DNA of 64,000 bases from Brachybacterium halotolerans (lineage in GTDB: Bacteria > Actinomycetota > Actinomycetes > Actinomycetales > Dermabacteraceae): contig NZ_JAEDAJ010000002.1 of NCBI RefSeq assembly GCF_016623465.1, positions 12,093 through 76,092 of the forward strand, written 5' to 3'. The position numbers were made by a program, and so were the translations under genes. Shown one piece after another: positions 29,816 through 40,105 of this stretch (positions within the stretch are counted from its first letter, which is position 1; each line of letters starts with the position of its first letter). Below the pieces are notes generated by a model, which did not search any database, was not told the origin of the DNA, and saw nothing but the letters and a program-made list of their open reading frames with translations.

Positions 29816-31027
29816 TCAGAGCCTCGCGGAGGCGATCGCGGCGCCCTGCACGAGGGAGTCGAGCTTGGCCCAGGCGATGTCCGGGTGGATGCGCCCGCCC
29901 AGCCCGCAGTCGGTCGAGGCGATCACGCGCTCGGGGCCGACGAGCTTCGCGAAGCGCTCGATGCGCTGGGCGACCAGCTCGGGGTGCTCGACCACGTTGG
30001 TGGAGTGGGAGACGATGCCGGGGACGATGACCTTGTCCGCGGGCAGCTCGAGGTCCTCCCACACGGTCCACTCGTGCTCGTGGCGCACGTTCGCGGCCTC
30101 GAAGCTGAAGTACTTGGCGTTGATCTCGAGCATCGTGGGCGCGAGGTGCGCGAACTCGAGGTCGGTGGTGTGGGGCCCGTGCCAGGAGCCCCAGCACAGG
30201 TGGAAGCGGACCTGCTCGGCGGGGATGCCCTCGAGGGCGCGGTTGACCGCGTCGACGCGCTTGCGGGTGAAGGCGAGGTAGTCCTCGACGGTGGGCTCGG
30301 GGTTGATCTGGTCGAAGTTCTCGGCGATCGAGGGGTCGTCGATCTGCAGCAGCAGCCCGGCGTCGGCGATGGCGCGGTACTCGGGGCGCATGACCTCGAC
30401 CCATGCGTCGAGGAAGGCGTCGACGTCGCCGTAGTGGTCGTCCTGGATGCGGCTGCCCGATCCGGGCGAGAGGGTGTTGAGGAATCCCTGCTCGATGCCG
30501 TGCGCGCCGAGCGCCTCGCGCAGGTTCGCGGCGTCCTGGGCGACCAGCTCGCGTCCGAGCTCGGTGAAGGCGACCTCGCCGGTCGCCGCGGGGAACACGT
30601 GCTGCTCGCCGAGCGAGATCCCGGAGGCCGGGTCGGCGTAGGCGTCGGCGAAGCGCACCCAGTCGCGGCGGTCCGCGAAGGAGGTCAGGCGCACGTCGCC
30701 GGGCGCGGAGCGCACGGGCTCCTGGCTGCGGTGGTCCACTCCCGTGATCTGCAGTCCGCTCACGCGGTCGAAGATGTAGCTCCACCAGGTGCCGTAGTTG
30801 TAGGCCGATCCCATGGCGTGGCCGTACTCGCCGTCGTTGGGCACGGAGATGCCCACGCGCTGCTGGCGCGCGACGATGTCGTCGACCGCAGAGGCCAGGA
30901 TCTGGCGGAACTCGTCGGTGATGATCGGCGTGACGCCGTCATCGGCGACCTCGCGCCGCGCATTGGCCTCGATGAGCTCGGGCGTGCGCGGGAGGGAGCC
31001 GGCGTGGGAGGTGAGGATCTCGGTCAT
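29816..31027 (-). CDS. MetE-like (cobalamin-independent methionine synthase II family) methyltransferase
   Basis: 403 residues, about the length of the catalytic C-terminal half of MetE alone. The barrel start TSHAGSLPRT and the zinc ligands are visible: His and Cys in FHLCWGSWHG and the Cys of IASTDCGLGG. Without the folate-binding N-domain this group uses other methyl donors or thiols (relatives include epoxyalkane:coenzyme M transferase-like and core MetE proteins). Donor and acceptor unknown. Preceded by no detectable methionine riboswitch. Confidence 0.82.
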   Translation of the reverse strand: MTEILTSHAGSLPRTPELIEANARREVADDGVTPIITDEFRQILASAVDDIVARQQRVGISVPNDGEYGHAMGSAYNYGTWWSYIFDRVSGLQITGVDHRSQEPVRSAPGDVRLTSFADRRDWVRFADAYADPASGISLGEQHVFPAATGEVAFTELGRELVAQDAANLREALGAHGIEQGFLNTLSPGSGSRIQDDHYGDVDAFLDAWVEVMRPEYRAIADAGLLLQIDDPSIAENFDQINPEPTVEDYLAFTRKRVDAVNRALEGIPAEQVRFHLCWGSWHGPHTTDLEFAHLAPTMLEINAKYFSFEAANVRHEHEWTVWEDLELPADKVIVPGIVSHSTNVVEHPELVAQRIERFAKLVGPERVIASTDCGLGGRIHPDIAWAKLDSLVQGAAIASARL

Positions 31028-31135
31028 GACCGCAGGCTACGGGTGCCCGCGCCCTCGGCCGAAACCGGATGACACGCAGGTTCATGCGGCCGCAGACGGC
31101 CGACGTCGGACGTGGGATCACGGGATCGCGGCGCC

Positions 31136-34100
31136 TCAGGACTCCGCGTAGGCCTCGGGGCTCTGGCAGGTGCACACGAGGTTGCGGTCGCCGTAGGCCT
31201 GGTCGACGCGGCGCACCGGCGGCCAGTACTTCGCGGCGATCCGCATCTGCACGCTGTCGTGGCGACGGCTCTGCGCGATGTCCTCCCGCGAGGCGTGCAC
31301 GCCCGGGTAGACGGCGATCTCCCGCGAGTAGGGGTGCGCCCAGTCGTCCCGGGCGATCGACTGCGCGGTGTGCGGCGCGTTCACCAGCGGGTTGTCGTTT
31401 TTCGGCCAGGCGCCGGAGGCGACCTGCTCGGCCTCCTCGGCGATCATCAGCATCGCGTCGACGAAGCGGTCCAGCTCCGGAAGGTCCTCGGACTCGGTGG
31501 GCTCGACCATGAGCGTCCCCGCCACGGGGAAGGACATGGTGGGCGCGTGGAAGCCGTAGTCGATGAGGCGCTTGGCTACGTCGTCGACGGTGATCCCGGT
31601 GCGCGCGGTGAAGGGGCGCAGGTCCAGGATGCACTCGTGGGCGACGAGGCCGTTCTCCCCGCGGTAGAGGATGTCGAAGACGTCCTTCAGGCGCGCGGCG
31701 ACGTAGTTCGCGGCGAGCACCGCGGAGGCCGTGGCGTGCCGCAGACCCGCCCCGCCCATCAGGCGGATGTACGCCCACGGGATCGGCAGGATCGAGGGCG
31801 AGCCGTAGGGGGCCTGGGAGACCGGCGCGCCGCCGTGGACGGTCGCGGGGTGCCCGGCCACGTAGTGCTCGGGGTTCTGCATGAGCGGATGGCCCGGCAG
31901 GAACGGCGCAAGGTGCGCCTTGGCCGCGACGGGGCCGACGCCCGGGCCGCCTCCCCCGTGGGGGATGCAGAAGGTCTTGTGGAGGTTCAGATGGGAGACG
32001 TCGCCGCCGAACTCACCGGGGCGGGCGACCTCGACCATGGCGTTCATGTTCGCGCCGTCGACGTAGACCTGTCCTCCCGCGTCGTGCACGAGCTCGCAGA
32101 CGGTGCGCACCTGCTGCTCGTAGACGCCGTGGGTGGAGGGGTAGGTGATCATGATCGCGGCGAGCTCGTCGCCGTGGTCCTTGATCTTCTGCTGGAGGTC
32201 GTCGACCTCCACGTTGCCCTCGGCGTCCGAGGCCACGACCACGACCCGCAGACCCGCGAGGACCGCGGAGGCCGCGTTGGTGCCGTGGGCGCTCGCGGGC
32301 ACGAGGCACACGGTGCGCTCGGAGTCACCGCGCGAGAGGTGATAGGCGCGGATCGCGAGCAGACCCGCGTACTCGCCCTGGGAGCCGGCGTTCGGCTGCA
32401 GGGACACGGTGTCGTAGCCCGTGATGTCGGCGAGGAAGCGCTCGAGGGAGTCGATGAGCTCGAGGTAGCCCTCGACGTCCTCGCGCGGGGCGAAGGGGTG
32501 CACGGCGGCGAACTCGGGCCAGGTGATCGCGCTCATCTCGACGGCCGCGTTGAGCTTCATGGTGCACGAGCCCAGCGGGATCATGCCGCGGTCCAGCGCG
32601 TAGTCCTGGTCGGAGAGGCGCCGCAGGTAGCGCATGAGAGCGGTCTCGGAATGGAAGGAGGAGAACACCGGGTCGGCGAGGTAGGCGCTCGTGCGGTGCA
32701 GCTCGGCGGGCCAGCCCCCGCCGATCTCCGGGAGCCCGTCCTCGTCGACCGCCTGCGAGGAGCCCGACCCGTCGGCCCCGATCCCGCCGGGGACCGAGGA
32801 CTCCGCGGGGGCGAAGCCGTCGAGGACGCCGACGAGGGCCTCGAGATCGCCGGCGTCGGTGGTCTCGTCGAGGCTCAGGCGCAGGGTGTCCGCGTCGACG
32901 ACGCGCACGAGGTAGCCGGTCTCGGCGAGCGCGGCGGCGATCTCCTCGGCGCGGCCGGCGACGCCGACGGTGAGAGTGTCGAAGAAGGCGTCGTGCGCGA
33001 GGGGGAAGCCGCTGCGGGAGAGCGCGGAGGCGAGGTCCGCGGTGCGCGCGGCGACCTGCCGGGCGATGCGGCGCAGCCCGTCGGGCCCGTGGTGGACCGC
33101 GTACATCGAGGCCATCACGGCCAGCAGCACCTGGGCGGTGCAGATGTTGCTGGTGGCCTTCTCACGGCGGATGTGCTGCTCGCGGGTCTGCAGGGCCAGG
33201 CGCAGCGCAGGATTGCCCTCGGCGTCCTGGGAGACGCCGACGAGACGGCCCGGCAGCTGGCGCTCGAGGCCCTTGGCCACGGACATGAACCCGGCGTGGG
33301 GGCCGCCGAAGCCGAGCGGCACGCCGAAGCGCTGGGAGGAGCCGATGGCGACGTCCGCGCCGAGCTCCCCGGGCGGGGTGAGCAGGGTGAGGGCGAGCAG
33401 GTCGCTCGCGAGGATCATCTTGCCGCCCGCGGCGTGGACCGCCTCGGCCAGGGGCTGCGGGTCCCACACCAGTCCCGAGGCGGCGGGGTACTGGGCGAGC
33501 ACGCCGAAGGCGCCGTCCTCGAGGGCCGCGGCCGCGGAGGCCGGATCCTTGAGGTCTGCACTGACGAGTTCGATGCCCACGGCCTCGGCGCGGCCGCGGA
33601 CCACGGCCTCGGTCGCGGTGAACACGTCCTCGTCGATGACGAAGCGGGCGACCTTCGCGCGGGTCGCGCGGCGCGCCAGGAGCATCGCCTCGGCGGCGCT
33701 CGTGGCCTCGTCGAGCATCGAGGAGTTCGCGATCGGCAGGCCGGTGAGGTCCGCGATCACGGTCTGGTAGTTCAGCAGCGCCTCGAGGCGGCCCTGGGAG
33801 ATCTCCGGCTGGTAGGGCGTGTAGGCGGTGTACCAGGCGGGGTTCTCCAGGACGTTGCGCTGGATGGCCGCGGGGGTCACGGTGCCGTAGTAGCCCTCCC
33901 CCAGCAGCGGCGTGCGCACCGTGTTGGCGCGGGCGAGCCCGCGCAGCTCGGAGAGCACCTCCGTCTCGGTCGCACCGTCGCCGAGGGCGTCGTCGGTGCG
34001 GGGATCCAGCAGGATCGTCCCGGGCACGGCGGCCTCGAGCAGGGCGTCGAGATCGGCGACGCCGACGGCCTCGAGCATGCGGCGCTGGGCGTCGGGGTCC

Positions 34101-34159
34101 GTCCCGACGTGGCGGTGGACGAAGGCGTCGTGGGGGAACGTGCTGGCGGTGCTGGTCAT
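31136..34159 (-). CDS. gcvP: glycine dehydrogenase (aminomethyl-transferring), P-protein
   Basis: The PLP enzyme of the glycine cleavage system: decarboxylates glycine and passes the aminomethyl group to lipoylated GcvH. 1007 residues in two similar halves, as in the fused homodimeric type. The PLP lysine is in [19 protein letters not shown]. The start [19 protein letters not shown] at 34159 is the family start, although the Shine-Dalgarno is weak. Last gene of the gcvT-gcvH-gcvP group; a hairpin lies between gcvH and this gene. Confidence 0.96.
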   Translation of the reverse strand: MTSTASTFPHDAFVHRHVGTDPDAQRRMLEAVGVADLDALLEAAVPGTILLDPRTDDALGDGATETEVLSELRGLARANTVRTPLLGEGYYGTVTPAAIQRNVLENPAWYTAYTPYQPEISQGRLEALLNYQTVIADLTGLPIANSSMLDEATSAAEAMLLARRATRAKVARFVIDEDVFTATEAVVRGRAEAVGIELVSADLKDPASAAAALEDGAFGVLAQYPAASGLVWDPQPLAEAVHAAGGKMILASDLLALTLLTPPGELGADVAIGSSQRFGVPLGFGGPHAGFMSVAKGLERQLPGRLVGVSQDAEGNPALRLALQTREQHIRREKATSNICTAQVLLAVMASMYAVHHGPDGLRRIARQVAARTADLASALSRSGFPLAHDAFFDTLTVGVAGRAEEIAAALAETGYLVRVVDADTLRLSLDETTDAGDLEALVGVLDGFAPAESSVPGGIGADGSGSSQAVDEDGLPEIGGGWPAELHRTSAYLADPVFSSFHSETALMRYLRRLSDQDYALDRGMIPLGSCTMKLNAAVEMSAITWPEFAAVHPFAPREDVEGYLELIDSLERFLADITGYDTVSLQPNAGSQGEYAGLLAIRAYHLSRGDSERTVCLVPASAHGTNAASAVLAGLRVVVVASDAEGNVEVDDLQQKIKDHGDELAAIMITYPSTHGVYEQQVRTVCELVHDAGGQVYVDGANMNAMVEVARPGEFGGDVSHLNLHKTFCIPHGGGGPGVGPVAAKAHLAPFLPGHPLMQNPEHYVAGHPATVHGGAPVSQAPYGSPSILPIPWAYIRLMGGAGLRHATASAVLAANYVAARLKDVFDILYRGENGLVAHECILDLRPFTARTGITVDDVAKRLIDYGFHAPTMSFPVAGTLMVEPTESEDLPELDRFVDAMLMIAEEAEQVASGAWPKNDNPLVNAPHTAQSIARDDWAHPYSREIAVYPGVHASREDIAQSRRHDSVQMRIAAKYWPPVRRVDQAYGDRNLVCTCQSPEAYAES

Positions 34160-34291
34160 CGACGTGGGTCGCCTCATCGGGTGTCGCGGATGGGAGGGGT
34201 GCTGCGGTGCGGGAGGACCCTGCACGGGGAGGGCCCGGCCGGGAAGGCCGACGGGCGGACCGAGGGAACGAGGGGCCCGTCGCCCGATGGT

Positions 34292-34321
34292 GGACGGGGC
34301 GACGCGGATGCGTCCCCGTCC
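34292..34321 (-). terminator. hairpin between gcvH and gcvP
   Basis: GGACGGGG (34292-34299) with CCCCGTCC (34314-34321) and ACGC with GCGT around loop GGAT; two unpaired bases at 34300-34301. It begins 7 bases after the gcvH stop. Probably a partial terminator that sets gcvP level relative to gcvT/gcvH. Confidence 0.5.
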
Positions 34322-34327
34322 GCTCGG

Positions 34328-34699
34328 TCACTCGCCGACGGAGTCCTTGTACTCGGCCTCGTTCATGAGGTCCGGGGGCAGGGAGAGGAAGGAGGCCTTG
34401 ATGAGCCATCCGTCCTCGAACGGCGAGGAGTTCACGAGCTCGGGCGAGTCGACGACGGCCTGGTTGGCCTCGGTGACGGTGCCGTCGAGCGGGGCGAACA
34501 GGTCGGAGACGGACTTCGTGGACTCGATCTCGCCCATCTCGGTGCCGGCGCTGATGCTCGCGCCGACCTCGGGGAGATCGACGTAGACGACGTCGCCGAG
34601 CTGGCCGGCGGCGAAGTCGGTGACGCCGATGACGGCGATGCCGTCCTCGTCGACGCGGACCCATTCGTGGTCCTTGCTGTACAGGAGTTCGTTGCTCAT
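34328..34699 (-). CDS. gcvH: glycine cleavage system H-protein
   Basis: 123 residues, the normal size. The lipoyl lysine is in the conserved GEIESTKSVSDLFAP; the lipoyl domain strands (YSKDHEWVRV... AVIGVTDFAAGQLGDVVYVDLP) are complete. It shuttles the aminomethyl group from GcvP to GcvT and later to the dihydrolipoamide dehydrogenase. Starts 52 bases after the gcvT stop with GGAAGGACC just upstream of the ATG. Confidence 0.97.
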   Translation of the reverse strand: MSNELLYSKDHEWVRVDEDGIAVIGVTDFAAGQLGDVVYVDLPEVGASISAGTEMGEIESTKSVSDLFAPLDGTVTEANQAVVDSPELVNSSPFEDGWLIKASFLSLPPDLMNEAEYKDSVGE

Positions 34700-34751
34700 G
34701 GTCGGTCCTTCCGGGACGGGGCGATGGTGGAGCAGGGGTCGGGAGCGGCAG

Positions 34752-35876
34752 TCAGGAGCGTCGGTAGAAGGGCAGGGCGGCGACGGTCGCGGGCAGGTCC
34801 TTGCCGCGCACGTCGATGATCACCTCGGTGCCCTCGGCGGCGGCCGACGGGTCGAGGTAGGCCATGGCGATGGGGTGGCCGAGCGTCGGGGAGAGCACGC
34901 CGGACGTGATCTCGCCCAGGTCCTGGCCCTGTGCGTCCCGCACGCGGGCACCCGCGCGCCCGGCCCGTCGGCCCTCGGCGACCAGGCCCACGAGCACGGG
35001 CCTCCCGCTGGGGTCCGAGGCCTCGATGGCCGCGCGGCCCACGAAGTCGCCCTTCGAGGTGAGGGCGACGACGCGTCCCATGCCCGCCTGGGCGGGGAGG
35101 GTGTCGCGACCCAGCTCGTGGCCGTACAGCGGCATCCCGGCCTCCAGGCGCAGGGTGTCGCGGCTGGCGAGGCCGCAGGGGGTGAGCTCGGCGCCGCCGG
35201 CGGCGACGACCGTGTCCCACAGGGCGCGGGCGTGGGAGGAGGGGACGTAGAGCTCGAAGCCGTCCTCGCCGGTGTACCCGGTGCGGGCGACCAGCAGCTC
35301 CTCGCCCTCGAAGGTCCCCGCGAGCACGCGGTAGTACTTGAGCTCGGCGATCTCCTGGATGTTGACGCCGGTGCGCGCCCCCACGAGGGCCCGGGTGACG
35401 ATGTCGGCGCTCGCGGGGCCCTGCACGGCGATGAGGGCGACGTCGGCGGAGCGGTCCTCGACCTGGACGTCGAGCCCCGCGCTGCGCTCGCGCAGCTGCG
35501 CGGCGACGACGTCGGCGTTGGAGGCGTTGGCGACCACGAGGAAGCGCTGCTCCCCCAGGCGGTAGACGATGAGGTCGTCGACGATCCCCCCGTGCTCGGT
35601 GAGCATCAGCGAGTACTTCGCACGACCCTCCGAGATGCCGGACAGCTTGCCGGCGAGCGCCCGGTCCAGGGCCTCTCCGGCCTCCGGGCCGACGAGCTCG
35701 ATCTCCCCCATGTGGCTGAGGTCGAAGATGCCCGCGTGCTCGCGCACGGCCTTGTGCTCGGCCAGATCGGAGCTGTACCGCACGGGCATCTGCCATCCCG
35801 CGAAGTCCGTGAACGTCGCGCCCAGCTCCTCGTGCACGGCGTGCAGCGGGGTGGTGCGCTCCATGGCCTCGGGCAT
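34752..35876 (-). CDS. gcvT: aminomethyltransferase, T-protein
   Basis: Transfers the methylene group from GcvH-bound aminomethyl to tetrahydrofolate, releasing ammonia. 374 residues. Family segments: TPLHAVHEELGATFTDFAGWQMPVRY at the start, FDLSHMGEIELVG, the folate-binding RTGYTGEDGFELY, and the C-terminal QAGMGRVV...PTLGHPIAMAYL. First gene of the glycine cleavage group. Its leader holds a GC-rich stem but I do not see the conserved core of a glycine riboswitch. Confidence 0.96.
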   Translation of the reverse strand: MPEAMERTTPLHAVHEELGATFTDFAGWQMPVRYSSDLAEHKAVREHAGIFDLSHMGEIELVGPEAGEALDRALAGKLSGISEGRAKYSLMLTEHGGIVDDLIVYRLGEQRFLVVANASNADVVAAQLRERSAGLDVQVEDRSADVALIAVQGPASADIVTRALVGARTGVNIQEIAELKYYRVLAGTFEGEELLVARTGYTGEDGFELYVPSSHARALWDTVVAAGGAELTPCGLASRDTLRLEAGMPLYGHELGRDTLPAQAGMGRVVALTSKGDFVGRAAIEASDPSGRPVLVGLVAEGRRAGRAGARVRDAQGQDLGEITSGVLSPTLGHPIAMAYLDPSAAAEGTEVIIDVRGKDLPATVAALPFYRRS

Positions 35877-35986
35877 CTGCTCTCCTGATTCGTGCGGGGC
35901 TCTCCCTCGCAGGTGGGAGGGGTGAGCCGGGAGACTCGCGACCGCGTCATCGCGGCGCGGATCTCACTGTACCGGGGCGGGACGGG

Positions 35987-35992
35987 TAGGCT
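35987..35992 (+). promoter_or_regulatory. -10 box of leaderless acetyltransferase gene
   Basis: TAGGCT ends 6 bases before the GTG at 35999. Confidence 0.5.
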
Positions 35993-35998
35993 GGCACG

Positions 35999-36574
35999 GT
36001 GACTCGGGAAGGTACGTGGGAATGGCCGATCACGATCCGCGGGCAGCGTGTCGTGATCCGCGCCCCGCACGACGGAGACCGGTCGGAGATGATCCGGCTG
36101 ATGACCGATCCGATCACCCGCGAGTACCTCGGAGGGTCCGTCGACTACGCGTCCCGCCAGGCCCTCGAGCTGTCCCCGCTGGGGCTAAGCTGGGGGCACT
36201 GGGTGATCGACCGGGCCGACGACGAGGACCGCATGATCGGGTCCATCACCCTGGACTACGACCGCGGTGAGCTCGAGCTCTCCTATGCGCTGCTGCCCGA
36301 GGCCACCGGCCAGGGCCTGGCGGCGGCCTCGTGCCGCCAGCTGCTCGCCTGGGCGCAGGAGAACCTCGAGGACGACCACGTCATCGCCGTCACGCAGACC
36401 CGCAACAAGCGCAGCGTGTCCCTGCTGCAGCGCCTGGGCTTCACGGTGCGCCGCGGGCTCGAGGAGTTCGGCTCCCAGCAGCTGATGATGGAGCGCTCCC
36501 TGGAGACCGCCCTTCCCAGCGCCGAGGAGATCGCCGCCTTCGTTCCGCCCCACGCCCCCGCATCCTGGCGCTGA
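35999..36574 (+). CDS. RimJ-like GNAT N-acetyltransferase
   Basis: 191 residues. ITIRGQRVVIRAPHDGD at the start and LPEATGQGLAAASCRQLLAWA with NKRSVSLLQRLGFTVRR are the acetyl-CoA-binding and C-terminal motifs of the RimJ/RimL group. Substrate unknown. GTG start at 35999, leaderless. It diverges from gcvT. Confidence 0.82.
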   Translation: MTREGTWEWPITIRGQRVVIRAPHDGDRSEMIRLMTDPITREYLGGSVDYASRQALELSPLGLSWGHWVIDRADDEDRMIGSITLDYDRGELELSYALLPEATGQGLAAASCRQLLAWAQENLEDDHVIAVTQTRNKRSVSLLQRLGFTVRRGLEEFGSQQLMMERSLETALPSAEEIAAFVPPHAPASWR

Positions 36575-36613
36575 GGCCCCGGGCCTCCCCGCCGTCCGCA
36601 GCCCGCAGCTCCG

Positions 36614-36680
36614 CACAGCACCCGCTCCACAGCACGTCACAGCACTGCACGACCCACCGACCCACCGACCCACCGACCCA
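36614..36680. repeat. two short repeat families upstream of the aldo/keto reductase
   Basis: CACAGCAC occurs at 36614-36621, 36628-36635 and 36638-36645, and the 8-base unit GACCCACC occurs at 36651-36658, 36659-36666 and 36667-36674 with a partial fourth copy to 36680. The block ends at the ribosome-binding site. Confidence 0.9.
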
Positions 36681-36690
36681 GGAGGTCCCC

Positions 36691-37548
36691 ATGAGCACGT
36701 CGTCCGCAGCAGCCGCCCCCTCGGCCCCCACCCGCACCCTCGCCGACGGGACCGAGATCCCGCTCATCGGCTTCGGCACCTCCTCGACCAAGGGCGTCGA
36801 GGGAGCCGAGTCCATCGCCGCGGCCCTGCGCGGCGGCTACCGGCTCATCGACACCGCCGCCCAGTACGGCAACGAGGCGGCCGTGGGCGAGGGCCTGCGC
36901 ACGAGCGGCCTCGCTTCGACCGACGTCTTCATCACCACGAAGGTCGCCGGCGGCGACCAGGGCCGCGAGGCCGCTCGCGGCGGGGTGCTCGAGTCCCTGC
37001 GCCGTCTGGGCCTGGACAGCGTCGACCTCGTCCTCATCCACTGGCCGAACCCCTCCCGCGGCCTGGCCCTGGACACCTGGCGCACCCTGCTGGACCTGCG
37101 CTCCGAGGGCCTGATCCGGCACGCGGGCGTCTCGAACTTCCGTCCCGATCAGCTGCAGGAGCTCTTCGACGCGACCGGCGAGTGGCCCGAGGTCAACCAG
37201 ATCCAGCTCTCCCCCGCCCTCCAGCGCCGCGACGCCGTCGCCTTCCACGACGAGCACGGCATCGTCACCGAGGCCTGGGGACCGCTCGGCGGCCGCGAGG
37301 GACTCGGCGAGCAGTTCGCTATCCGGAAGGTGGCCGACAAGCACGGCGTCGCCGTCGCGCAGATCGCCCTGCGCTGGGCCGTCGACCAGGGCATCGTCGT
37401 GATCCCGAAGTCCGCGAACCCCGAGCGCCAGCGCACCAACCTCGACCTGGGCGCCGTCGCGCTGGACGACGAGGACCGCGCCCTGCTCGCCACGCTGGAC
37501 CTGGGCGAGGACGCCGCCTGGGACTCGAGGACCCACGAGGAGTGGTGA
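36691..37548 (+). CDS. aldo/keto reductase
   Basis: 285 residues, (alpha/beta)8 NADPH-dependent reductase. The catalytic tetrad residues are in RLIDTAAQYGNE (Asp, Tyr), FITTKV (Lys) and VLIHWPNP (His); the NADPH segment is VIPKSANPERQRTN. Similar to 2,5-didehydrogluconate reductase-type enzymes. Physiological substrate unknown. AGGAGG 5 bases before the ATG. The stop overlaps the sirtuin start. Confidence 0.93.
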   Translation: MSTSSAAAAPSAPTRTLADGTEIPLIGFGTSSTKGVEGAESIAAALRGGYRLIDTAAQYGNEAAVGEGLRTSGLASTDVFITTKVAGGDQGREAARGGVLESLRRLGLDSVDLVLIHWPNPSRGLALDTWRTLLDLRSEGLIRHAGVSNFRPDQLQELFDATGEWPEVNQIQLSPALQRRDAVAFHDEHGIVTEAWGPLGGREGLGEQFAIRKVADKHGVAVAQIALRWAVDQGIVVIPKSANPERQRTNLDLGAVALDDEDRALLATLDLGEDAAWDSRTHEEW

Positions 37549-38315
37549 CCCCCCGGTTCCGTCCGGACCCCTCGCAGCGGCTCGTCGTCCTCACGGGGGC
37601 GGGGCTCAGCGCACGCACCGGGGTCGGCACCTTCCGCGGACCCGACGGGCTCTGGGCGCTCTCGCCCGACCTCGAGAGCGCCATGCACGCCGATGCCCTG
37701 CCCGGATCCCTGCCTGCGCTGTGGCGCGTGTGGGGCGGGATGACGAAGGTCGCGGCGGATCACGGTCCGACGCCCGGCCACTACGCGATCGCCCGCATGG
37801 GCGCACCCGTGATCACCCAGAACGTGGACGGCCTGCACCAGGCGGCGGGGTCCCGCGACGTGAGCGAGCTGCACGGCCGTGCGTACGCGGCAGTCTGCAT
37901 CGACCCCGACTGCACGTGGGAGGCCCCGCTGACGCCGGGCGGGGGTGATCGCGCCGAGGACCACGGCGCGCCTTCCCTCTGTCCCGTGTGCGGGAGCCCG
38001 ACCCGCCCCGACGTCGTGCTGTTCGACGAGATGCTCCCCGAGGCCGCGCTCTCGCGCGCGCAGGCCCTGGCGATCTCGGCCGACGTGTTCGCGGTGGTCG
38101 GCACCAGCGGCACCGTGTTCCCGGCCGCCGCGCTCGCCCCGCTCTCGCGCGAGCACGGCGCGACCACGGTGCTCATCGACATCGATCCTCCGCGGGACCC
38201 GTTCGTGCGGGCCGCCTTCGATCATGTGATCGCCGAGGACGCCCACCAGGTGCTCCCCGATTGGGAGCGGCATCGCGACGGCGCGACGAACCCCTTCCTC
38301 GACCCCTTCGGCTGA
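37545..38315 (+). CDS. Sir2-family NAD-dependent protein deacylase
   Basis: 256 residues. Sirtuin motifs: LTGAGLSARTGVGTFRG (nucleotide fold), TQNVDGLH, the catalytic His in SELHGRAY, and a zinc site CIDPDC...CPVC. Removes acyl groups from lysines with NAD. Acs, a classical target of bacterial sirtuins, is encoded elsewhere in the window (99-2075), but that link is only inference. GTG start overlaps the reductase stop (GTGA). Confidence 0.9.
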   Translation: MTPRFRPDPSQRLVVLTGAGLSARTGVGTFRGPDGLWALSPDLESAMHADALPGSLPALWRVWGGMTKVAADHGPTPGHYAIARMGAPVITQNVDGLHQAAGSRDVSELHGRAYAAVCIDPDCTWEAPLTPGGGDRAEDHGAPSLCPVCGSPTRPDVVLFDEMLPEAALSRAQALAISADVFAVVGTSGTVFPAAALAPLSREHGATTVLIDIDPPRDPFVRAAFDHVIAEDAHQVLPDWERHRDGATNPFLDPFG

Positions 38316-38353
38316 GCGCGACCGCTGGTCAGGACCGTGAGCGGGGCCGCGGG

Positions 38354-39016
38354 TCAGATCCAGATGGCGGGGTCGACGAGCTCCTCGGGATGGGCGCGCT
38401 CACGGCGCACCCGCGCGGGGACCCCGACGGCGGTCGCATGCGCGGGGACGTCGGCCACGACCACCGCGTTGGCGCCGACCTGCGCCTCGTCGCCGATCGC
38501 GACCGGGCCGAGGACGCGGGCGCCCGCCCCGATGACGACGCCGTCGCCCACGGTGGGGTGGCGCTTCGTGCGCTCCATGGAGCGGCCGCCCAGGGTCGCA
38601 CCGTGGTAGAGCATCACGTCATCGCCCACCTCGGCGGTCTCCCCGATGACCACGCCCATGCCGTGGTCGATGAAGAAGCGCCGCCCGATGTGCGCGCCGG
38701 GATGGATCTCGACCCCGGTGACCGACCGGGTGGCCTGGGCGAGCAGCAGTGCGGGCAGTCGCCCGGCCCGCCCGGCGCCCCAGAGGCGGTGGGCGAGTCG
38801 GTGCGACCAGATCGCGTGCAGACCCGGGGAGGTCAGCAGCACCTGCAGGTCGGAGGTCGACGCGGGATCGCGGTGGCGCGCCGCGGTGACGTCCTCGCGG
38901 ACGGCCGCGAGCGCGCCGCGCAGGTCCGCGGCACCGGATCGTCCGTCCAGCGACGCGGCGGTCCCGCGCACGAGCCCACCGCGTCGGCCGCTGCGGGCGC
39001 GGGAGAGGAGGCCCAT
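38354..39016 (-). CDS. cysE: serine O-acetyltransferase
   Basis: Makes O-acetylserine, the substrate of CysK. 220 residues, with a helical N-domain and a left-handed beta-helix of hexapeptide repeats ([55 protein letters not shown]). The catalytic His is in the FIDHG segment. Starts 7 bases after the cysK stop, so cysK-cysE is one operon. Confidence 0.95.
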   Translation of the reverse strand: MGLLSRARSGRRGGLVRGTAASLDGRSGAADLRGALAAVREDVTAARHRDPASTSDLQVLLTSPGLHAIWSHRLAHRLWGAGRAGRLPALLLAQATRSVTGVEIHPGAHIGRRFFIDHGMGVVIGETAEVGDDVMLYHGATLGGRSMERTKRHPTVGDGVVIGAGARVLGPVAIGDEAQVGANAVVVADVPAHATAVGVPARVRRERAHPEELVDPAIWI

Positions 39017-39023
39017 GCGGACC

Positions 39024-39953
39024 TCAGTCCATGTACTCGGCGTACAGCGGGGTCGTGAGGTAGCGCTCGCCGAAGGAGGGCACGACCACGACGATCCGCT
39101 TGCCCGCGAGCTCCGGGCGCGAACCCACGCGCACGGCGGCCTCGATCGCGGCGCCCGAGGAGATGCCCACGAGCAGGCCCTCGCTGCGGGCGATCGAGCG
39201 GGCACGCTCCATGGCGGTCTCCGCGTCGATGTCGATGACCTCGTCGTACACGTCGGTGTCCAGCAGCGCGGGCACGAAGTTCGCGCCGAGGCCCTGGATC
39301 TTGTGGGGCCCGGGCTGGCCGCCGTTGAGGATCGGGGACTCGGCGGGCTCGACGGCGACGATCCGCACGCCGGGCTTCCGCTCCTTGAGGACCTGGCCGA
39401 CGCCCGTGATGGTACCGCCGGTGCCGATGCCGGCGACGAGGACGTCGATCTCGCCGTCGGTGTCCTCCCAGATCTCCTCCGCGGTGGTGGTGCGGTGGAT
39501 CTCGGCGTTGGCCTGGTTCTCGAACTGCTTGACCTGGACGCCGCCGGTCTCCTCCGCGACCTCCTGCGCCTTCTCCACGGCGCCCTTCATGCCCTTGGAG
39601 GCCTCGGTGAGCACGAGCTCGGCGCCGAAGGCGCGCAGCAGGGCGCGCCGCTCCTTGGACATGGACTCGGGCATGGTGAGGACGACCCGGTACCCGCGCG
39701 AGGTGCCGATCATGGCCAGGGCGATGCCGGTGTTGCCGCTCGTGGCCTCGACGATCGTGCCGCCCTCCTGGAGCTGGCCGGAGCGCTCGGCCGCGTCGAT
39801 CATGGCCACGCCGATGCGGTCCTTGACGGAGGCGGCGGGGTTGTAGAACTCGAGCTTCGCGACGACGTCGGCGACGACCTCGTCGCCCAGGTGGTTCAGG
39901 CGCACGAGCGGAGTGCGGCCGACGAGCTCGGAGACGTTCTCGAAGATGGGCAT
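39024..39953 (-). CDS. cysK: cysteine synthase A (O-acetylserine sulfhydrylase)
   Basis: PLP enzyme that makes cysteine from O-acetylserine and sulfide. 309 residues. The PLP lysine is in [25 protein letters not shown] binds substrate; the phosphate loop is [18 protein letters not shown] about 7 bases before the ATG at 39953. A TATACT box (40023-40028, minus) is the likely -10, with a leader of about 60 bases. Confidence 0.96.
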   Translation of the reverse strand: MPIFENVSELVGRTPLVRLNHLGDEVVADVVAKLEFYNPAASVKDRIGVAMIDAAERSGQLQEGGTIVEATSGNTGIALAMIGTSRGYRVVLTMPESMSKERRALLRAFGAELVLTEASKGMKGAVEKAQEVAEETGGVQVKQFENQANAEIHRTTTAEEIWEDTDGEIDVLVAGIGTGGTITGVGQVLKERKPGVRIVAVEPAESPILNGGQPGPHKIQGLGANFVPALLDTDVYDEVIDIDAETAMERARSIARSEGLLVGISSGAAIEAAVRVGSRPELAGKRIVVVVPSFGERYLTTPLYAEYMD

Positions 39954-40022
39954 GCGTGTTCCCTTCCGTCCGGGGCGGCGATTCCGGCGCACCGGCCACC
40001 ACCCAAAGGTCTGCTTAAGGCG

Positions 40023-40028
40023 AGTATA
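40023..40028 (-). promoter_or_regulatory. -10 box of the cysK-cysE operon
   Basis: TATACT on the minus strand; a near-consensus -10 about 70 bases before the cysK start. No strong -35. Confidence 0.5.
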
Positions 40029-40093
40029 AGGGCGCTCCCTGCGCAGGTGCAGGGACCGACGATCGGCGGATCCGCCGTGCGCTCGGCGCTCCG

Positions 40094-40099
40094 TAGCGT
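40094..40099 (+). promoter_or_regulatory. -10 box of leaderless TPM gene
   Basis: TAGCGT ends 6 bases before the ATG at 40106. Confidence 0.5.
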
Positions 40100-40105
40100 G
40101 GAGCC

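Noticed and set aside
31112..34819. 1235-codon plus-strand frame opposite gcvP/gcvH
   Set aside because: Antisense shadow of gcvP; no motifs.
35877..35998. Glycine riboswitch before gcvT
   Set aside because: A GC-rich stem is present, but the conserved core sequences and the tandem aptamer layout are not seen.
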